Shown piece by piece: positions 47,801 through 60,330 of a stretch of 64,000 nt of DNA. Source of the stretch: Nemophila menziesii. Its lineage: Eukaryota; Streptophyta; Magnoliopsida; Boraginales; Hydrophyllaceae. The notes beneath the pieces are model-generated. The model was not told where the DNA came from. It saw only the letters and a program-made list of their open reading frames with translations, and made no database searches. A program made the position numbers and the translations under genes. Every line of letters begins with the position of its first letter. The stretch's first letter is position 1. Where the stretch lies: positions 6,617,441 to 6,681,440 of the forward strand of contig JARWIR010000016.1 in the NCBI GenBank assembly GCA_029959085.1. Direction: 5' to 3'.

Positions 47801-49078
47801 AATTAACATCAAAAATTTAATAGCATAAAGTTACCAAATCCACGAGCAGGTTTTTTGCTACATATCTCACAGAGCCAAACATCCTGCACATTTACAATCA
47901 ATAAACAGAGTCTTTAAGCTACTCAAACTCCACATAATAAGCTTCAGATACAAAGTGAAAATAAATTTCCTAATTTACTGTGCTGTAAATAAATACCTGA
48001 GGGAAAACTCCTGTTGTTTGACGGCCACTTCCATACATTGAAACACACCACTTTTTCTTTGCATTTGGAGCAAAAAACTCAGAAACAAAATTTCTCCAGA
48101 ACTCAATATTATTATCCTGTAAAACACACATGTATAAACAGTAAACACACTTTACATAAATTATAGTAAAAGTATACAGATACTTACCTCAGGTCTATGT
48201 TGTTGCTGATACATATAATGTGTAAGCCTCCGTGCACACATTCCAGGCTCGTAAGGTTTAACCGGGGACCTAATTGGTAAATTCTGTGGTTGATTTGGTG
48301 ATGCTCTTTGTGGAGGAATCCCTTTTAAAAGTTGTTGTTGTTGATGCTGATGCTGTTGATGTTGTTGTATAAGTCTTTGCTGATGCAAAAGCTGGGCCCC
48401 ACCAGGGGTACCTTGTGGGCCCCCTTGTCTCGACATTTGTAGCATCTGTTGTTGTTGTCTTTGTTGTTGTTGTAGATACAAAGATGTGTCTGAATTTTGA
48501 GGTTCTAATTTCACTTGTTGTGACATGTTTCTCATGTTTTGTATTTGTTGTGGTGTACCAAGACTACGTGTTTGATCGTTTGTTTCGATCTTAACCGGTC
48601 CCACACCTCGCATAGCTTGGAACTGTTGAGTGTTGTTAGGAGAAGAAAATTGTTGAAAATTTTGTGGGTTTTCTTGTAAATGATCAGTTAACATTTGGTT
48701 ACTTGAAGAAGGGTTTGAAAATTGTTGATTTGATTGGTTTAAACCTCCTCCAATTAATGATGACGAGGCTTGGTTAAATCCCATCCCATTTCCAATATTT
48801 CCAATATTTCCAACATTTCCAACATTTCCAACACGAGAAAGAGGATCATTTTCGATATTATTATTATCCATAACTCCTCTTTGAGAGTTTCCAAGCATAT
48901 TTCCACTCATATTCATGTTACTGTATTGTGAGCGTTGTGAAACCATAGATGGAAAACCACCTTGTGAAGGCATTACACCACCTCCTTGACCACCTAACAA
49001 ACTAGAATTTGAACGTAATAATGAATTTTGACCGGGTTGTGAATTACCTAAAGAATTAGGAGGCCCTGATTGTACCAT
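44873..49078 (-). CDS. SEU: SEUSS-type transcriptional co-regulator (LIM-domain-binding family)
   Basis: Nine coding exons joined by GT-AG sites in consistent phase: 49078-48188, 48116-47997, 47883-47835, 47716-47502, 47410-47342, 46999-46899, 46758-46665, 46049-45980, 45714-44873. Total 2451 nt, 816 residues. N-terminus MVQSGPPNSLGNSQPG, then a Gln/Asn/Ser-rich part with poly-Q runs (about 205-270). The conserved Ldb core is residues 298-536: DNNIEFWR, SMYGSGRQTTGVFPQ, CEIC, LPRLFKIKYESGTLEELLYVDMPRE, GQLRIVFSPDLK, SWEFCARRHEELIPRKLLIPQ, then ESLVKFPRRT. The C-terminus is Gly/Asn/Gln-rich and ends FDWKTTP. SEUSS bridges the Groucho/TLE-like corepressor LEUNIG to DNA-binding factors such as MADS proteins, repressing AGAMOUS in outer floral whorls in Arabidopsis. 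Length suits SEUSS (877 in Arabidopsis); the related SLK proteins are the alternative. Confidence 0.93.
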
Positions 49079-49900
49079 TTTTTTTACTGTGGAAGTAACA
49101 AGTCTGTAAAACAGTAATTAACTAAAATCTTCAAAGAAATGGATATGAATTCAACTACCCAGCTATAAAAACCCCTAATCAACAATTTAATCCAGGTTAT
49201 TTCCGCTAGAGATGGTCAAATCTTTCTCCAAATTTGCACATCAAACACTGCACGGGAACATATCAACAAATTAGTATAAGAAAGATACAGATATATAGAT
49301 GAATTGATTAATTAAATTCCAGCTCAACGAAATTTAAATCATAAACTGAATTGGAACTGTACGTTTAACCGTTTCAATGCAAAGTCAACAAATAATTGAC
49401 TAAAAAACAAAAGCACTATATAAAACAAACAAAAATTCGAATTCGAAAGGAATACGTATAGAACTGAGACAACAATCATTAATTAACATTCAATATATTC
49501 ATCTGTTATGTTCCTAAATATAACAGCACAAAAATAGAAACTATAACCCTAAATCTTTGCCTGAAAAGATAAACGCACTCGATCCAAAAGCCCTAATGAG
49601 GGGTTAATCCCGAGGTTTTGTTCCACCAGCTAAATGAATTACAAAATCAAAAATCAAGAATTGGAAAGTAAAGAGTTTTAAAACTTACCAAAGAAGAATT
49701 CCAGCAGTAGCTCCCGCAATTCTCATAAATAAACAAATCTTCTCCTTCTTCTTCAACATTAGCTACAAACCGATACACATATATGTATATAATGTATGTA
49801 TAGCTCGAGTAGCTTAGGGTTTAGCTTTGAAGGTCGTTGTTTATATATAAAAATGAAAATAATAATTAGCAATTATAATTACGGATATCATTTGTTTGAG
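49079..49900 (-). promoter_or_regulatory. SEU: SEUSS leader, leader intron and candidate core promoter
   Basis: On the minus strand a TATA-like TTATATATAAA (about 49841-49851) is followed by a purine/pyrimidine-rich leader. A donor TTTG|GTAAGTTT at 49689/49688 opens a leader intron that could end at TTTTACAG near 49106 or at a later AG just before the ATG. A telo-box-like AAACCCTAA (minus strand, about 49815-49823) lies near the presumed start; such motifs are common in promoters of constitutively expressed plant genes. Start site and acceptor are inferred. Confidence 0.5.
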
Positions 49901-50734
49901 CTTCTCCGCTGTACTTTTTCTAGAGAGAGAGAAAGTAAAGAGTCAGAGTTATAGACTGTATGTGAGAGTGTGTGTATATATATATGTATGTCTTTGTGGA
50001 CGCCAAAATCGGATTGAATCGGGTTGAATATTTTTATTTCTGTCTTCATTCTTTCAATTCCTTTACTTTCCTTTTTTTTCCTTTCCTTTCATTTCATTTC
50101 CTTTTCTTTTCCTTTCCTTTTATTTTCCTTTCCTTTCCTTCTTTACCTTCGCTTAAGCTCTGTGAATGGAAAATGAAGTCAAAAATACTCTTTCTTTCTC
50201 CGTCCAACTCTATCTCTCACTAGAATGCTATTATAATATTGATGTATGTGATGATGTGGGGATGGGGTTGTGGAGTTTATGTCCATGTGATGTCATGTCA
50301 TGTAAGACATGTGCTGTCTGAGAGATTATGGTAATCTTATAATTTTCACTATTGACACTCGAATTCACGTAATTTCCGTAACTGCCACTAGATTTTTTAA
50401 ACGGTGGTCCTATCGAAGTTGGAAAAACTAATTTTGGCCCTTATAAATCAAAAAAATCAATATATCTAAATATTCTTTGAAATGTCTTTATTTGTTCAAT
50501 ATTCTTCTAATTTGACCGATAGAGTATCACGAAATTGTTTGCATTAACCTATACAAGTCTAAAAATATAAAAAAAAAATACTTTACCCATTTCGTAAAAT
50601 TTTACTAGTTTCACATTTTCATTGATTTCAATGAATTCATTAATTTTCTAAAAAGCTCAAGCCATTTACTTAAAATAATCATCCACCGGTTAACTTTGTA
50701 TTTATTGCATTTAAATTATTAGTCATTTAGTGGA
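49901..50734. other. Upstream of SEUSS; pyrimidine-rich tract
   Basis: A CTTTCCTTTT-type polypyrimidine tract covers about 50040-50140. The open frame through it is low-complexity and not a gene. The rest is AT-rich. Confidence 0.4.
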
Positions 50735-51436
50735 AGACTTTTTCTACGTCAATAGTTTGAGTTCTCTCTAGAAAATTGACGAAGTTTTAAAATCGATGGC
50801 TAAATATCATCTTCTTTTTACTCATCTTTATAAAGGATTGTAAAATTTGTTTTACTCTTTTATCAAAAAAAAAAATTCACTTGAGTTTCTGTAAATATGT
50901 AAAATGAATAGTTTTAGTGAAAAAAATAATTCATATTATGCACAACATCCAAAAAAATAGTTAAAAATTTTGTGCAAAAATTACATACTTCCAAAAATCT
51001 TAGTTACTTTGTTCAGTTTTATTGGTCCACATTTTTTTGTGCACACATATTATATAAAAATATTTTATAATCACTCTTTTTTAATATAATTGCCTTTAAC
51101 TAATATGATAACCTTATTTATTACATTGAAAAGTGTTTAATATTATAAAATGACAAACAATGTTGGACGCACTCTTTTATAAAGTTAGACAAATTTAGTC
51201 AAAAAGAAAGAGTATTAACAATCACATTAATTGTGTGTTTATTACACCTCATTATTCTATCAATTCAGACTAAAAAGTAGTATTAAGTATAAATGGGTTG
51301 AAGAAAGAAAAAAAATTGTTACATTGAAAATCGTAACCATTAAATAAAAAATAGGTTATTTACCCAAAAGATCCATAACCCAAAAATAATTTCAACGAAA
51401 AGTCCAATTATTTTTTTCTTCCTCAAAAGATCATAT

Positions 51437-51607
51437 TTTTTTGTTATGTGGGTGTCTGTGCTAGTTTGCGTATAGCTCGAATAGTCTCACGAATAATATA
51501 CACGTCTCCCATGCATGGCCCATACAAGTCAAAACTAGGTTACCCATGTTCAGGGAGGGATTCGAACCATGTATCTCTCATTAGAAGTACAACGCTATAC
51601 TAATATG
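51437..51607 (-). mobile_element. tRNA-derived SINE, 171 bp
   Basis: Flanked by the exact 12-bp repeat AAAAGATCATAT (51425-51436 and 51608-51619). On the minus strand it carries a textbook B-box GGTTCGAATCC (51568-51558) and ends in a short A run. The A-box region (near 51595) is weak. The paralogous unit A' has the site without the SINE (around 59330, CATAGATCCAGTTATT), so the SINE arrived after the tandem duplication. Confidence 0.85.
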
Positions 51608-52790
51608 AAAAGATCATATCAGTATTGCATTGTTGTGTTTTTTAGTGGTAGAAATTGAAAATCTACAACACCAAATACCTTATAAGATTAGGGGAAGTCT
51701 AATTACATAAAACACTAAATAAAATAACTAATTTATTTATTTTCAATAATCAATCTATTGACTATTTAAAAATAATCTTGCTAAAATACCCATATAATCA
51801 AGAAGAATCTAAAAACTCTTCATCATTCACTCACTCTTTATAAAATTATTTCTTCATCTATCTCTTATCTACTCTATTTTGCTCTTAATCGATCTCTCTC
51901 AGTAATGAATTGCGATGATGCGCAGTTGACGCTCATGCCTTCATCTGTTGCTATCGCACGATTCGTGAAATTCTGCTGATTCACGACGACAATCGGACAT
52001 CGTTTATTTACGGTGAATGATGCACGAGACTCTGTCATGTCTTAATTTGTTGTTGATGATGGATGCCTGAGTGCTTAGTGAAGAAATTCTGGTGCTGATT
52101 TTTATCCATTTTAGCCATTATTCATTACTAGGTATGTGCATTTATATCGTTCTTTTTTTGTAATGCGGTCGTAAAGGATTTTCTATAGTTTCAACCATCA
52201 TAACTTCTAATCAAGTTTGGCAAGGTTGGGTAAGACTTTGTGTTGGGATTCTTAGAAATAGGTAATTCCAATAAAACTATTCCTAATATAATTTTAACTT
52301 TATGTAGCGTAATATTGACATATAATTAACAGATCTTTGGAGTCATCTCATAGCATTAAAATTGTATGAAAATTATATAGACATGTTATAAGAGAAATTT
52401 GACGTGGCATATGGGGCAGTGGGACTTACCGAGGTCCATTGATGAGTTACTCATGCTTAAGAGTTCTATCTTGCCTATACCATATTTGTTATTCTCCACG
52501 AGATATTTGTGTTACCATATATTAAAAGAGCTTATGGTTTAATAGTTTATATGAACTATTAAAATTTTACATGGCTACAATACCGATCTTACATATTTTT
52601 ATATAGATATTTGTAAGCATATGCGTCAATACCTGTTATCATAATCCTGTTGCACCTCTTATGGCATCTGTTTATCTTGTATGATGCACTAAACATATTA
52701 TAAATTACACCCGCTTAATTCATTATCTTTAAGACTATAACACATATATTAATTGAGTATATAAACCTTTTATATAAATCATACAAAATT

Positions 52791-54285
52791 GATTAAGGTA
52801 AGTAGTAACAGTGAAGTATTACTGGTTATCGCCTACTTGACCTAATTGATTTAAGTGGTCATAAACATATAGCCTTATGTATATGGGATTATCCATAATC
52901 TAGGTTTTGTAACTCTTTAAATCGTAGAGAAAGTTGGAGTGATAACTACGACTTTATATGTCTACTTAGACTCCCAATTTCCTACCATAATATTTTTCCA
53001 ACATCACATAATAGCTGTTTAGCTACACCATATCGGCCTCCATGAATCTATGGTCTCAACTCATGTTAGTATTCATCAAGGTTTGTTTATGTCTCGTTTT
53101 AATTCATTGTGCATCATAGAGAAACATTTTGGAGAAGAATCGTGTATCTCTATATTGAAAATCTACCATGAATCACCCTACGGTGGCTATTTAAAACATA
53201 TATGTTAACACCGAGAGTAATATTATTTTAGGGTGATCAATCTTTCACTATATCCTCTATATAATATGGAATATTAATTTCTCTACTTATAACAAAATGA
53301 TATTCTTTGTCAATTTCTTTTGACTTTTTCATGTTGTTTCTTAGAAATATATATTGAATGTATGGCGTTCAAGGTTCATTTAGGTGTTAGAATCTTTACC
53401 TTTCCCGCTAACTTGGTGATTTGTTCACTAAGGAATCATGACCAACAATCTTTCCTTCCATGATAAATGCATACACATAAGACTCCTAGTAAGACTTTAT
53501 CATATATACTTAATTAAACCTTCTAGTCTTGTCTAAGGGAGATGCTATATTTGTATGCATCTATGTTGCCTTAGTTCATATCCAACTCTTGTTTAACTAG
53601 ATGTCTTCTTGAATTTTTACCAAGTCAACTTTCAATAATCTTACTAGTTAAAAGTGATCTAATGTTTCATGCTAACAGTCAAAATTTATTTTTCATCATT
53701 TAAAGTTTATTTCCATAATTAGTCCCTAAGTACCAGGATAATAGGGAATTAGCGTCTGTCGCCCCATATTTTCCACTTTGGGCGGTGGGGGCCTCCACTG
53801 TCTATCAAGAGTTATGTGCCTCGTTTGTCTATGTCGCTTTCAAACACGCCAGCAGGCAGATCAAATAAGACTCTATGGAATAGCGTAAAGAGATTTTCCT
53901 CTTTGAGACACAAGCATAATTATTCTTTGAACCTTAAGGCGCCAAAAATGGGGGCCTTAATCAAGATGGCTCTAGGGCCATTGGCGGGGACACTGGTAGA
54001 TGGACCTTTGACCAGTGGTGGGTCCTGGGGTGTGATAAAATTAACAATAAATAACAGGATCTACTGACTGCAAGTGTACGAGTCGTTCCAAGTAATAATC
54101 AGATAAAGGGATTTCGTTCTCAGGGATTGAACTGGTATAACTCAAGTGTTTAATAGATAAGTAGTAGTAATTGTGGAACAAAAAATAAATGATAAAGATT
54201 TTTGCTTGGTTTTGAAGATTAAACTAATGGACGCAAATAAATAAATAACTAAAGATTAACACGAAGTAAATAAATTAAAACTAAT
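52791..54285. other. Non-coding spacer between A and B, with an LTR-like end
   Basis: No homologue in the second unit except near the right end. The stretch 54020-54285 begins GGGTGTGATAAAATT and continues with a CTGCAAGTGTACGAGTCG-like run, resembling the end of LTR-like copy B (38477 on). It is probably a fragment of a related LTR on the minus strand. The frame 53816-54067 runs across this and is not a gene. Confidence 0.4.
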
Positions 54286-56234
54286 GATATGTGAACGCAA
54301 AGATGAGAAGTGTACATGAGTCTCGCAAGGGATCCACCTAAATCTATATAATCAATGATTCCGTTTAAGGGCTAAACTGGTATTAGTGTACTAGTCGGGA
54401 GTCTAATATCTCCTAACCCCTATCAGGGTGGACTTAGGAGATATCCTAGGGTATTACAAACCCTTTCAATGTGATTATACCTACCTTCGGATGTTGAAGT
54501 CTTTTACCCAATTGGTTGTGTGGTTAGTCAAGCCCGTCAGGATCATTGACGAATACCACGCGTCTGTTAGGGGTAGAAATGACAAATCATAATTAAATTG
54601 GACCTTTTCAAGGGGGAAAAACTCTAGACTTGTTAGGGATGGGTTATTGGATACTTCTACTTTTTAAGCAATTAACTCTTGTCAGCTTAATTTGATTTAA
54701 AATTATTAAACTATTGCGAAAGTGGATTACGGATAAACCCGGTATGTCGTTGATGCATATTTGGTGAGCAATTATAACCATTAGTTAATGGATATGGATT
54801 TAGTTATAACTTTCTTAATAGATATGGTTGTTTTATGCAATTTTAAAACGATAACCATTTTGTTGTCATCCTTAAATATAATTTTGTTTTACCACTACCA
54901 TTGAATCCACCATAATGTTTTGTAACAAGAAATCTCCAAACATTACACTTACAAGTATTTCAAGAGCACGCACTTGGACTAGAACAAAATATCATATTTT
55001 TCGGGGTTAGAATATTTTAACATTGATATGATGGATATTTGATATAGGGTTCGAAAAGAGATGAGAGGATGATATGCGATGTTTCTAGTTTAAAGAGAGA
55101 GAAAAAGGGAAAGAGTTAAAAGTAAAAGAAAAGCAAAAACATAAATAATGTATTTTATGCTAAACAATTGTAATGGTAAAGTACATTCAACGCTAGCTCA
55201 ACACGCGAAAAATGAAAACTTGGGTAAGTGAGGACCTTTTTTTTAAAAATTATGGGTTTTATGAATCATTTTTTTAGTTGTGGAAAATAGTATGTTATAG
55301 AAAAATGTGCAAGAGGGTGATATAAAATAAACTTAATAAAGTTAACTACCACACACAAAAGAAAAAGCTAAAAAGCCTTTACAAACCGTTACAAAGATGG
55401 AGAAATCTAATCTAAAAAGTAGATGATGTTTAGCCACCAATTCCAAAAATTTGCCAATCTTCTAAAGCGTATTCAAGACACCAACAAAAAGTTTTCTTCC
55501 ACCGACTAACTTGTCTATAGTACACCACATCAAGATTAGCTTGTCATTCGGTTGAAGGCACTTTCGATGTCGGTTTCTTGAGTTTTCTCTAGAAGATCGA
55601 AGAATTTTTGGAATCGACATTAGCTATATGTCATCATTTTTAGATTGCCCATCTTTGTAAGGGTTTGTAATATATTTTAGCTCTTTTGTCAAACAATTTT
55701 TTTCACTTGAAATTTCTGTAAGTATGTGAAATGAATAGTTTGAGTGAAAAAAATATTTGATATTATGTACAACATTCAAAAAAGTAGTTGAAAGTTTTGT
55801 GCAAAAGTTATATACTTTCAAAAATCTTAATCCTCCATTCAACTTTATTGATCTATCTTTTTGGTGCACATAAATTAAGAAAAGTATATAATAATCTCTT
55901 TCTGTACAAAATTACCCTTATTTAATATGCATAAGGTTATTTATAACATTGTTCTTTATACTATTCAATTAGGGGTACTATTGGAGAAAATGAAAAAAAA
56001 TGTTTTGATATTGTAAAATGACAAACAATATTGGACGCATTCTTTTAGAAAGTTGGACAAATAAACTTGAACGGATGGAGGATTAGCAAAGACATTAATT
56101 GTGTGTGTATTACCCTAATTTATTCAATGTATCCAAACTAAAAAGTATAAAGTATAAAGGGGTTCAAGAAATAAAATATCTTTTTGAAACATTGAATAAA
56201 TCGTAACCATTAAAAATAAGAGTTATTTGCTTAA

Positions 56235-57355
56235 GAGTCTGTTTGGATTAAGAGAAATGAAAAGAATGGAAGGGAATAGAAATGATTTTTTATTTTTTAC
56301 ATTGTTTGTATTATAAAATTTTATTAGGAAAAAGGAAATCTTTCCAAAAACCACTCATGTATCTAATTTTTTATAAGAGTAATGATATTTGTCACCCCTT
56401 TTTGGTTCACCCTTGTATCACCCCTTACGTGTCATTAAATTAAGGAGATTTTAACAAGTAATTAAGAAAGAGAATCTCTTTGATTGGTGTTTAAAACCTC
56501 CACTTAGGAGGTGATATAAGGGTGAACCTAAAAGGGGTGACAAGAGTAATGATATTTGTCACCCCGTTCACCCTTGTATCACCCCTTATGTGTCATTAAA
56601 TTAAAGAGAGAGAAAACAAGTAATTAAGAAAGAGAATCTCTCTAATTGGTGTTTAAAACCTCCACTTAGGAGGTGATATAAGGGTAAACTTAAAAGGGGT
56701 GACAAATATCATTACTCTTTTTATAATCACTCCAAATTGGAGTCAAATAGAGATAAATGAATTTTATTAACGATTAGAGATTAAAATTAATCTTTTATTT
56801 TCTTTCCTTTTGTATTTTTTTCAATTCAAACAAAAAATATACAAAATCATTTATTAAATCTTATTTTATAAAAATTTCTAATCCAAACAAAATATTTCTC
56901 TTCTTTTTCTTTCTTTTCTAATTTTCTTTTCTTTTCTTTTATTACTTTTTTCCTCCCAAATACAAATAGTCTTTATGGATTGAGAGAAATGGAAAGAAAT
57001 GAAGATAATAGAAATGATTTTTTATATTTTACATTGTTTGTATAAGAAAAATTAGGGAAGAAAAGAAAGGAAAGCATTCCAAATATCACTCATGTATCCA
57101 TTTTTATTATCACCCCAAATTGGAGTCAAATGGAGAGAAAAGAATTTTATTAACGACTATAGGCCAAAATTAACCTTTTTTTTCGTTCCTTTTGTATATT
57201 TTTCAATCCAAACAAAAAATATTTAAGATCATTTATGAAATCTTCTTTTATAAAAATTTCTAATACAAACAAAAAATTTCATTTCTTTCCTTTTCTTTTA
57301 TAATTTTTCTTTTCAATTCCTTTATTATTTTTTCACCTCCTAAATACAAACAGAC
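56235..57355. mobile_element. Two adjacent direct copies of a GTCTGTTTG-ended MITE-like repeat
   Basis: Copy 1 (56235 to about 56970) starts GTCTGTTTGGATTAAGAGAAATG; copy 2 (about 56970-57355) starts at TATGGATTGAGAGAAATGG and ends AAATACAAACAGACC, the inverse of the first start. Both contain TGATTTTTTAT, CTCCAAATTGGAGTCAAAT-like and polypyrimidine blocks in the same order. Copy 1 is interrupted by the MITE dimer at 56377-56717. No protein. Confidence 0.65.
56377..56717. mobile_element. MULE-type MITE, tandem dimer
   Basis: The outer ends are a perfect 26-bp inverted repeat starting GAGTAATGATATTTGTCACC, flanked by the 9-bp duplication TTTTTATAA (56368-56376 and 56718-56726). Inside are two head-to-tail copies of about 170 bp; the first lacks the last ~13 bp of its right end, where the second begins (near 56544). 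Each copy is itself nearly palindromic (CACCCTTGTATCACCCC ... GGAGGTGATATAAGGGTG). A 9-bp duplication points to the Mutator superfamily. Confidence 0.85.
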
Positions 57356-57375
57356 CATAAAAGAACCAAAAATAG

Positions 57376-58886
57376 GATTTCTCACCCTCAACAAGTCAAC
57401 TAGTTTTCTTCACCCTCAAAAAGTCTAATTTTTGTATGATATCCCTACTGTTCCCTAGAAGTTAATATATAAGAAATTTCCTTTATTAACATTTTGACTA
57501 ATTTTTTTTAACTAACAAACTTCCTTTATCAATAACTAAGCTTAAATTGTGGGTTAATATATAATAATTTTTCTTTAGTAACATTTAGACAAAAAGAAAA
57601 TCTTTTACTAACAAACTTTCTTTATTGATAATAACGACTAATGGTTAGCAATGAATATACTTTTCTAGCCACCATAAAAATCATTACCGGTCTAATCGCT
57701 CTCAAAACTACCCTTCTATACGTACAACCCATTGATATTTACACATATAACCCATTGAGATAAATAATTGATATTTACATGTACAACCCACTGTGATAAC
57801 ACAATGTTATTACACGTACAACCTATTGAGATGTTTATGTAACCCGCTATTTTGTACTACCAACTACTATTTTTTTTATTGTCAACCCACTATTTTTTAG
57901 TTACGTCTTTAGTTCTTGATTTCTAAGTGTTGTTTTACTTGGTTTTATGCACAAACATGTTCGACTTTAAATGTTGTTTGGAAATCCAAAAAAGCGATTT
58001 GATTCTTTGTGAGAGAATACAAACATGTTCGACTTTAAATGTTGTTGATTTGGAAATCCAGAAAAGCGATTTTATTCTTCGTGATAGAATAGGAAATGTT
58101 ATGAAATATTTTAATTATAGAATGGTGTAGTTATGTGATATTTTGTTTAGTTATAGAATATTGTAGGTATCGTATATGTTAATTATAGAATATTTAGTTA
58201 TGGAAAGTGGATTTTAGTTAAAAATTGTTTGTTTATTGATTAAGGTGACCAAAATTTTTTAGTTATTTATTTGAACCGGTATTGTTTGGCTAAAATGATT
58301 GGGTTATGGACTCCATGAGTAAATCACCCATAAAACAATTATACAAAATCAAGAACTAAAGACATAAATTAAAAGTAGTGGGTTGGCAGGATAAGAAATT
58401 GTGGGTCGCACATATATATTAATGGGTTGTACGCATAATTAATATTGTGTTGTCTCAGTGGGTTGTACGTGTAAATATCAATTATTTATCTCAACGGGTT
58501 GTATGTGTAAATATCAATAGGTTGTACGTATAGAAGGGTGGTTTTGGGAGTGATTGGACCAATAATGGTTTCGATGGTGGCTGGAAAAGTATATTCATTA
58601 TCAGCCGGTAGTCGTTGTATATCAATAAAGAAAGTTTGTTAGTAAAAGATTTTTCTTTTAGTAGAAATGTTAATAAAGGAAAGTTGTATTGACCCATAAT
58701 TTAAGCTTGATTATTTTTAAAGGAAGTTTGTGAATAAATCAAATTAGTCATAATGTTATAAAGGAAGTTTCTTATATATTAAACTAAAATTTAGAATTAG
58801 TAAGGGAAAATTATGCATATCATAAAAAAAGTTGGAGCTTTTCAAGGTGAAGAGAAATAGTGGACTTGTTGAGGGTGAGAAATCGT
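57376..58886. mobile_element. Foldback element with ~545-bp arms
   Basis: The left arm 57376-57921 is matched by the inverted right arm 58346-58886: outer ends GATTTCTCACCCTCAACAAG, middle blocks CTTCTATACGTACAACC and TGATATTTACA, inner end TCTTTAGTTCTTGATT. The 424-bp loop contains a direct repeat starting ACAAACATGTTCGACTTTAAA (57954 and 58020). A further diverged piece of the loop lies at 58925-59230. No transposase; superfamily unresolved; no target duplication found. Its transcript could form a long hairpin. Confidence 0.78.
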
Positions 58887-59396
58887 GTTTTTGTTCATTT
58901 TAAGCAAATAATTCTTGTTTTATTTAGTTTTATGCACAAACATGTCCGGATTTAAATATTGTTAATTTGGAAATTCAAAAAAGAAATTTGATTCTTCGTG
59001 ATATTATAGGAAATATTACAAATGTTTTAGTTATAGAATTGTGTAGTTATGGAATGTTTGTTGGTTATGAAACATTGTAGTTATGAAATGTTTTAGTTAT
59101 AAAATATTTTAGTTATGGAAAGTGGATTTTAGTATTAGAATTTTTTTTATCAATTAAGGTGTTAAGGGGTATTTTAGTTATTTATTTGAATTGGACTTGC
59201 TTGGATAGAATTATTGGGTTATGGACTTCGGGAGTAAATCATCCTAAAAATAAATTAGGGCTATTTACCTAAAAGGTTCGTAACCAAAAAATATTTTCTA
59301 CTAAGTGTCAAATTGTTCCCCCCCCCCTTTCATAGATCCAGTTATTAATGGGTTGTTGCGGTTTTTAATGGTAGAAATTGAAGATCTGCAACCTAT

Positions 59397-60330
59397 AATA
59401 CACATAATTGATATCATGATATCCACTATGTAGTAGAAAGCGCTTGAAACTTATGGAGTCGATTGGGGCCTCTCAACCAAGTGAGACTACAATCGGCCTA
59501 AGCCTTAATTAACGATATGCATATCTATATGAATTTTAAATATATATGTAGTATTAATAACAGTTTTAACTATATATAATTATAATAACTATTTTAACTA
59601 TTTAAATATACAATTATGTTTACATTTTTATAACTTTACTTAAAATAGTGCTTACACAACATAATAGTATCTCTAAATAACGTTTAACTTAAATTCAAGA
59701 TACTCAAAAAATAAAAAATGCAAAATAAAATACATAAATAACCCTAAATGTCAATTAGAAATAATCAAAAGACAATGCTAATCCTTTGGGATATCATAGC
59801 AATTAAATAGTCTTGTAATGCACAACTCTCTAAAAAAACATATATTATGTGTCCAATTCTAACTCCTTATGCGCATTTTAGCGAAACAACTCCTTGGAAA
59901 CACTAAACAAACCTTCCAAAATGATTTCCGGCCTTTAGGATTATCCAAGTAAGTCCAGTTCTTTTTATAAAAATATTGAAATGTCTTTTGGAAATTAATA
60001 ACCCATGCTAACATAAAAATCTAAAAAACACATTAGACACCATAAAATGTCCAACAAAAAGTAGGCTTACGCCTATGGAGAGGACAAAGTCTAGCTTCGT
60101 TTTACAAGGTGTGGCGTTTTTCTGAGGCCTAGCACCTAGGCAATGTTGTAATCCCTCATATACTAGAATTTATGTAGGGTATATATGTTGGTCAATATTT
60201 TGGCTAAAGTAATTTTGTAATCATCAAACTTCTGAATATTGAATATCTTCAACATTCTTAGTTCTTATCTAGGCGCTAGTGAAAGTAATAGAATTTGAGT
60301 AGATAGGTATTTAAAAGTTAATTATTAGGA
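59397..60330. mobile_element. Insertion in unit A', possibly a decayed CCTAGGCG element
   Basis: Unit A (51664 on) runs straight from CTACAACACCAAA to TACCTTATAAGAT, whereas unit A' has about 930 bp more between the matching points. Within it are TATATATGTAGTATTA and TTTTAACTATATA blocks like the centre of the CCTAGGCG elements, and GGCCTAGCACCTAGG near 60136. Ends and duplication are decayed. Confidence 0.5.

Noticed and set aside
49972..50223. 83-codon Phe/Leu/Ser-rich frame upstream of SEUSS
   Set aside because: It is the translation of a polypyrimidine tract; no start context or homology.
51540..51607. Possible tRNA gene on the minus strand
   Set aside because: The B-box is perfect, but the A-box and stems are not, and a 12-bp target duplication encloses a 171-bp SINE body.
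54634..54874. Segment in unit B starting TAGGGATGGGTTATT and ending GTCATCCTTA, like the hAT ends at 6881 and 36230
   Set aside because: The flanking 8-mers (AGACTTGT and AATATAAT) do not match, so I cannot support an independent insertion. It may be an old one that lost its duplication.
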